In this document: in pieces, positions 33,739 to 64,000 of the stretch | How positions within the stretch are numbered: position 1 is the first letter of the stretch | How the letters are laid out: the number at the start of each line of letters is the position of its first letter | Source: Strix aluco | Lineage: Eukaryota > Chordata > Aves > Strigiformes > Strigidae | Assembly (NCBI RefSeq): GCF_031877795.1 | Contig: NC_133935.1 | Span: 74,046,303-74,110,302 of the forward strand | Direction: 5' to 3' | Length of the DNA: 64,000 bases | Notes under the pieces: generated by a model | Database searches by the model: none | What the model saw: the letters and a program-made list of their open reading frames with translations, nothing else | What the model was told of the DNA's origin: nothing | Position numbers and translations under genes: made by a program

Positions 33739-34798
33739 CTTGAGCAGTGGTCTGCTACATGTATTAGAAATAGGCCTCTTGCTCCAGTTCTGGTTTGTCA
33801 GCTGTGGATAGCCAATACTCATTCCCCCCTTGTTTGAGCAATCATCTGAGAAGGACAAATGACAAGAATTTGTTCACATTTAACAGGCCCTAGAAGGGCC
33901 TATTTTTTGAGAATTGATTTTCTTAATGCAAGTAGATGGTTAAAAAAAAAAAAAGTAGAGATCATATTTACACAACTAAACCATGTTTTGAAGTTTCCTC
34001 CTTGAGTTTGTAGCTTACAGTAGGGGGTTGTTACCTGTTGGCTCATTACCATTACTCATTAACTTTAGGAGTTGAGCTGTTTCATAAGTTGTTTTTTGGG
34101 CTTGTGCAGTGTTTTGCCTTTTTTTTTTTTTTTTTAAAGGAAAGACCAACTTTAGCAAGTTATGACAAATGTCCACAGTTAAAGAAAGGTAGCACTTCCA
34201 AGTAAAATGATGTTTTCAAAGTTACAACACAGTATTTATGCAATTTTTGAGAAACTTTAAAAAAAATTAGGAGATACTTTGGTACAGCAAATAAAAAAAT
34301 TTGAATTAGTATGAATAAAGAAAACAAAGTGACATATTCATTCCTTCAGTGTCCTGTTTGCACACATTTTAATACAGAACATCCATTACCTGGGATTTAG
34401 ATATGTAAAACACGCACATTTAGGTGAAGGTGGACCAAGTCACAGGGAAGAGTTGTTTGCATTGTACACAGGTGTATTTACACTGTAACTACTCTGTATT
34501 CCTTAGAATGATGTTACAGCACACAACCCTGACCAGGCAGACATATCCATTAAAGATGACAGTTTTAGCTTCTAAAGGCAATGGCAAGGAGGTTAAGGAA
34601 AATAACCAAATCAGTAGCATTTTGAATTTTTTTTAAAAACTGTATAGAATAAGGCAGAAGATCTTATTAGATTAAACCAGTCATTCAGCATACAGTATTG
34701 AAAAAAAAAAACAAACAAGTATATTACAACATACTTGCTTTGCTTTTGTTTAAAATAAGTAGTTTAGACAAAGTTATTAACCATTTCTGAAGAAGTCT
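33739..34798. other. Convergent 3' region of EFCAB10 and RINT1
   Basis: Non-coding. Possible EFCAB10 poly(A) signals on + are AATAAA at 34290-34295 and 34314-34319. Possible RINT1 signals on - are an AATAAA (TTTATT on +) at 34798-34803 overlapping its own stop codon, and an ATTAAA near 34368-34373. The two transcripts may end close together or overlap. Confidence 0.5.
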
Positions 34799-44465
<9,667 letters not shown>

Positions 44466-45479
44466 GATTCTCTGCAATACTGATTAGACAATTTCTAATT
44501 AGTCACCACTAAAACAAAACTCCATGAAAAGCTGAGCAGTTCAATTTAAATGAAAACTTAAATAAGACATTCCATAAATACACTGCTTTAAATGAGACAA
44601 TTTGCTGGCATAAGTCTCAGCTGAGATATGATAAAACCTTGCTTGCACATTCAACCGGTGATTTATTATACATTAATTACTGAAGACAAATATGCCTGTT
44701 AATTTCTTCCTTTCCCAAAAGTGTGAATTTTATTAAAATAGTTCATTATATATATGTAGTTTCTACCTATGTAATATGGAAAACGATAAAAAATACTAGG
44801 AAATTTTGTAAAATAAAAAGAAAGATAACAATGTTCCACTTTACCTTTTCATACAGTTTAGGATGTTCCAGAGCACTGATGAGTGATGCAAAGTACTAGC
44901 AAAGTATCCACTTTGGTCTTGCAATGATTTGTAAAGTAGAAGGACCACTGAAATATTTGTAAGAAAACCTACACAGTATAACAGAAGAGGCACTTGCTGA
45001 TCCACACATTTGTCAGCATCCAGAGAAAACCAAACCTGAAACAGAGGATGATTATCTACAGTGAAACAAAAAAGGCAACAATGACGAGTGTTTGGCTAGT
45101 TCAAATCTCAACATTTTAATATCACTTTCACAACAGTGTTTAAAAATTAAATTTATACACTTGCCTTTATCTGCTGCAAACTTTAATTAAGTGAAAACCC
45201 TATTAAACAGACAAAAGAAAAGAGAAAATGGTGCAACTAGCGAGCCAAAGTTGGAGAAGCAATAGAGAGCACCGGGAAAAACAAACTGGGAGACCAAGTG
45301 TCTTGCTAAAGAAGTGAATAAAGAAAAGAGTAGTAAAAAGCACCATGCTGTTTGCAACAACGCAAAAAAATAATGCCGCAGAAGACTACTAATCAAGCAC
45401 TGCTCTTTTCTTACTAGAGGAAAGGATCAGGATACAGGAGAAGATAGGAACAGGACACTGAGGAGCATCCTCCAACCTT

Positions 45480-46330
45480 TTTCCCGCTCAAGCACGCAGC
45501 TCCGCACCCACCTTCGCCAGAGGGCCAGGCCGTGTCACGGCGCGTTAGAAGGCTCTGCGGGCCCCGGGGAGGCTCCGAGCCAGGCCCCCCCCTGCCACCC
45601 ACGGCCCAGGCCGGGCGACCAAGCAGTCCCTTTCCCCGCCAGCCGTTAGCGCCTCGGCGAGCCCTTCTCCGCTCTGAGCTCTGCCCCCGAGGCGCCGCTT
45701 TCCTTCGCAGGCTGCCCGGCGCCCAGCAGAGCCCCGCCAGTGGGCGCAGGCGGCGGAGCTCGGGGTAACGGGCGGCGGAACCCGCAGGGGCCCGCGGAGA
45801 CCAGGGCTCCCCGCCGGACGGCCAGCTGCTGGGACAGGGCCCGAGGCAGGCACCGCCCGGCGCCGCTGACAGGCCCGCGGCTCCCTCAGCCGCCGCAGCC
45901 CCGCCCCTGCCGCGTCGCAGCCCCGCGGGCGCCGCGTCACGTGCGCGCAGCTCCGCCCGCTGGCGGGGCCGGCGGTGCGCGGGGCGCACGCGCCCTGCCC
46001 CGCGTGCCCCTGGGCCCGCGTGAGGCGCCCCGGCGGGCGGGGCCAGCGCGGCGCAGCGCGCATGCGCGGGGGGCGGGGCGGGGCGGCCCGGCCCGCGGGT
46101 TGGGCCCGTCAGGGCGCTGCGGGCGGGCGGCTTGGCCGGCGGTCGCGCTTTGAGCAAGGCTGGGCTCGGTCGAGGAGCGGGGGATTTTGTTCCTGCGTGG
46201 AAAACTCAGCCCCGCCGGCCCAGGAGCCTTCACCGCTTCGTGCTGCTCGAGACGTCGCCTCTGCTGAGGTGCCTGAGGGGCGCGAAGGGCCACCCAGCCC
46301 GCAGGGCCTGCGGCAAGGGTAACCGTCTTC
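45480..46330 (-). promoter_or_regulatory. RINT1: CpG island / promoter of RINT1
   Basis: About 850 bp of GC- and CpG-rich DNA at the 5' side of RINT1. It contains a palindromic NRF1 site GCGCATGCGC (46058-46067), an E-box CACGTG within GTCACGTGCGC (45938-45943) and tandem GC boxes (GGGGCGGGGCGGGGC near 46070). No TATA box is obvious. Open frames of up to 247 codons here lack ATGs or any similarity. Confidence 0.8.
45512..45945 (-). other. RINT1: Probable RINT1 5' non-coding exon
   Basis: On the - strand a donor GAAG|GTGGGT (exon edge 45512) closes a CpG-island exon whose phase would join to the acceptor before 44479. The resulting frame is open upstream for over 200 codons but has no ATG, so translation would begin at 44465. 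A further donor-like site (GAAAAG|GTAAAG, edge about 44845) may mark an alternative 5' exon. The 5' end of this exon is not determined. Confidence 0.4.
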
Positions 46331-47123
46331 CACTTACCTGATTTTAGCAACACAAGCTTTTTATTTTGTTCAGAAAGAGGCTGAAAATGCAATGTCTTTT
46401 TAGAACAGCTGTATGGTACTTTTTTTTTTTTTTTCTACCAGAAGCCCACCTCATCCCCTACCAGAAATAGACAGACATGTGTAAAGGAAGCAGCTACCGA
46501 TACACGCTTAGTCTTTCAAGTTAATTTATTTTCAGTACCTGTTCTCTGGTACGGGTATTAGTAAAGCTGGAAAATATGCACAAGTCTTTTCTCAATTAAA
46601 AGACCGACTAATTAAAACAGCTGTACATCTTTACAGCACATAAAAAGCCTTGCTAACAGAATCCTCTACCACATCAGTGCAAATGCAACCAGCAAAACAC
46701 CCTGCGATATAAATGTTCATCGATACCTTAATTTTGTTGTAACTCATTTTTCTAAGCTGTAATTTATTGTATTTGAAGAGACTTCCAAGGTGTGCTGAAC
46801 TCATGAAAACAGTGCTTGCCAAAAAAAAAAAAAAAGCAAGCTAAACATTCTTCCAGGTCTGAAACTATTACAAGCCCATTTCTTAAAGATGCACCCGTGT
46901 TACAGCTCAAGCAACTTATTCATTAAAAAAGCACCAGTCACTAAGATCTATATTCATTTACAGCCACCATGTTGCAAATGACTACTGAAGTTAAACACTA
47001 GCACTAATAAAAACTTAAAAAAATACAAATCTCTTATTACCAATCTTTAAAGATTTGTACAGACCATGTAAATAGGAAAACACTTTATATATGTTAAAAT
47101 CTGAGTAATTTTTTGCAATTCAA
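46331..47123 (-). other. PUS7 3' UTR and RINT1-PUS7 spacer
   Basis: AT-rich, non-coding. On the - strand AATAAA signals lie at 46763-46768, 46525-46530 and 46360-46365 (TTTATT on +), all compatible with PUS7 3' ends. Which one is used cannot be told from sequence. The last is within 50 bases of the RINT1 CpG island. Confidence 0.5.
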
Positions 47124-63087
<15,964 letters not shown>

Positions 63088-64000
63088 CTGTGTTAATACA
63101 CACACATGCAGAAACCAAATAAAGTAATACAAAAGGGGAGGGATTCTCTCAAGAGTTAAATTTTGCATGCTTAAAGAAAAGCTACCAAATCACACTGAAG
63201 TACTGAATAGGTATACTTTTAGAAGTCTGTCCTACTTATTAAAATTAGTTTGAAAAATAATAAATAACTCTGCTACAAAACCCTGTCTCAAGATTCACAA
63301 AAAAAATTCTCAAGATTTGTTCCCCTCTCCTGTACTTAATAAAAATTCCCTCTTCTAATGAAAACTCTGGCAAAACAAAGTTTTTCTATATGCATTAAAG
63401 GAAAAAAATGGCTAGATAAGATTATTTAATGTGTGAATGCTTATTTGAAATTACTAGATTCAATCCTACTCATCTCTGTCCCAAATTTAGCTCAACAGTT
63501 ATTCTTCAAGTATATGGAATATTTATATGTTTAAAAACACCAAGTTTTAATTTCATTATGTGGCTTCTTATTTTTCTTGTTACAGAAGAGCATATTTATC
63601 TTTTTTTCTATTAAACCACTAAACACTGATGTTGAAAATAGTCTTTCATCATGATGGATGTTTTATTTAATCCTTCTTATATAATTATTCCATAAAATAC
63701 TACTAGACAGAAAACCAAAACACTGCAAGAAAATTTTAACAGCACAGAAACGAAGACGCATACTTGAGTTCACGCGTACAGTCCCACCGAAATCAAAATG
63801 ACAACTCACGTGCATGAATTTAAGTATATCTGTAAGGATTTACAGAATTAAACCCTTAACTGGAAACATTTTGGTATTACCTGTTGCATCATGTTCAAAC
63901 TGCTCTTACAACTTACAGGTGCTACAAAGCACGGACCTTCCACTCACTCAGTCTCTCATCCTCCCCCCCACAAACTTAACATCATTTATTAATTTTACCT
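63088..64000 (-). other. PUS7: PUS7 intron (partial)
   Basis: AT-rich, no coding sequence. It runs to a donor-like AG|GTAAAA at the very right edge (exon edge about 63999), which would end the preceding PUS7 exon on a codon boundary, as the next exon requires. Confidence 0.5.

Noticed and set aside
45414-46392. Frames of 137-247 aa on both strands in the RINT1 CpG island, including ATG frame MRAAPRW at 46063
   Set aside because: Same composition effect. The ATG frame stops at 45545 before the donor, and the frame that does reach the donor has no ATG.

Overview
The window is vertebrate nuclear DNA, most likely from a bird. It carries CR1 LINE fragments whose youngest copy ends in the avian-style ATTCTGTG octamer, introns are short (the last 464 codons of PUS7 span about 16 kb), two promoters lie in CpG islands, and the rest is AT-rich. 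I cannot name the species. Gene order matches the ATXN7L1-EFCAB10-RINT1-PUS7 neighbourhood known from human chromosome 7q22.

From left to right: 1-18165 holds the 3' half of ATXN7L1 on the + strand, with five coding exons (479 codons) and a 3' UTR of about 2.6 kb that contains four Pumilio-type motifs. 18166-32140 is intergenic. It contains an almost unmarked LTR retroelement (19171-22948), two old CR1 fragments and one younger CR1 3' end. 32140-34300 holds EFCAB10 on the + strand, four exons and 128 aa, starting in a CpG island. 34799-46330 holds RINT1 on the - strand, with 13 coding exons and 767 aa from the first AUG I can place, plus a CpG-island promoter at the right end. 46331-64000 holds the 3' part of PUS7 on the - strand, with 12 coding exons and 464 codons; its N-terminal exons lie beyond the window. 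A CR1 copy sits in one PUS7 intron.

The exon lists were built by hand from protein similarity plus GT/AG sites and checked for frame. RINT1 and PUS7 both add up to whole codons with no frameshift, and EFCAB10 and ATXN7L1 close properly at a stop. The four host genes do not form one pathway: ATXN7L1 is an ataxin-7/SAGA-family protein, EFCAB10 a small RIIa-like/EF-hand protein, RINT1 an ER-Golgi tether and PUS7 a pseudouridine synthase.

The most notable item is the LTR element. Its two 605-bp LTRs look identical, it has a perfect 5-bp target duplication, a tRNA-Lys1,2-type primer site, an intact gag-like frame and an in-frame protease separated from gag by one UAG. It has no pol or env. It therefore looks like a very recent, non-autonomous insertion. 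Second is the orientation of PUS7, which appears inverted relative to human. I found no CRISPR, tRNA or rRNA features and no convincing unknown multi-gene system.
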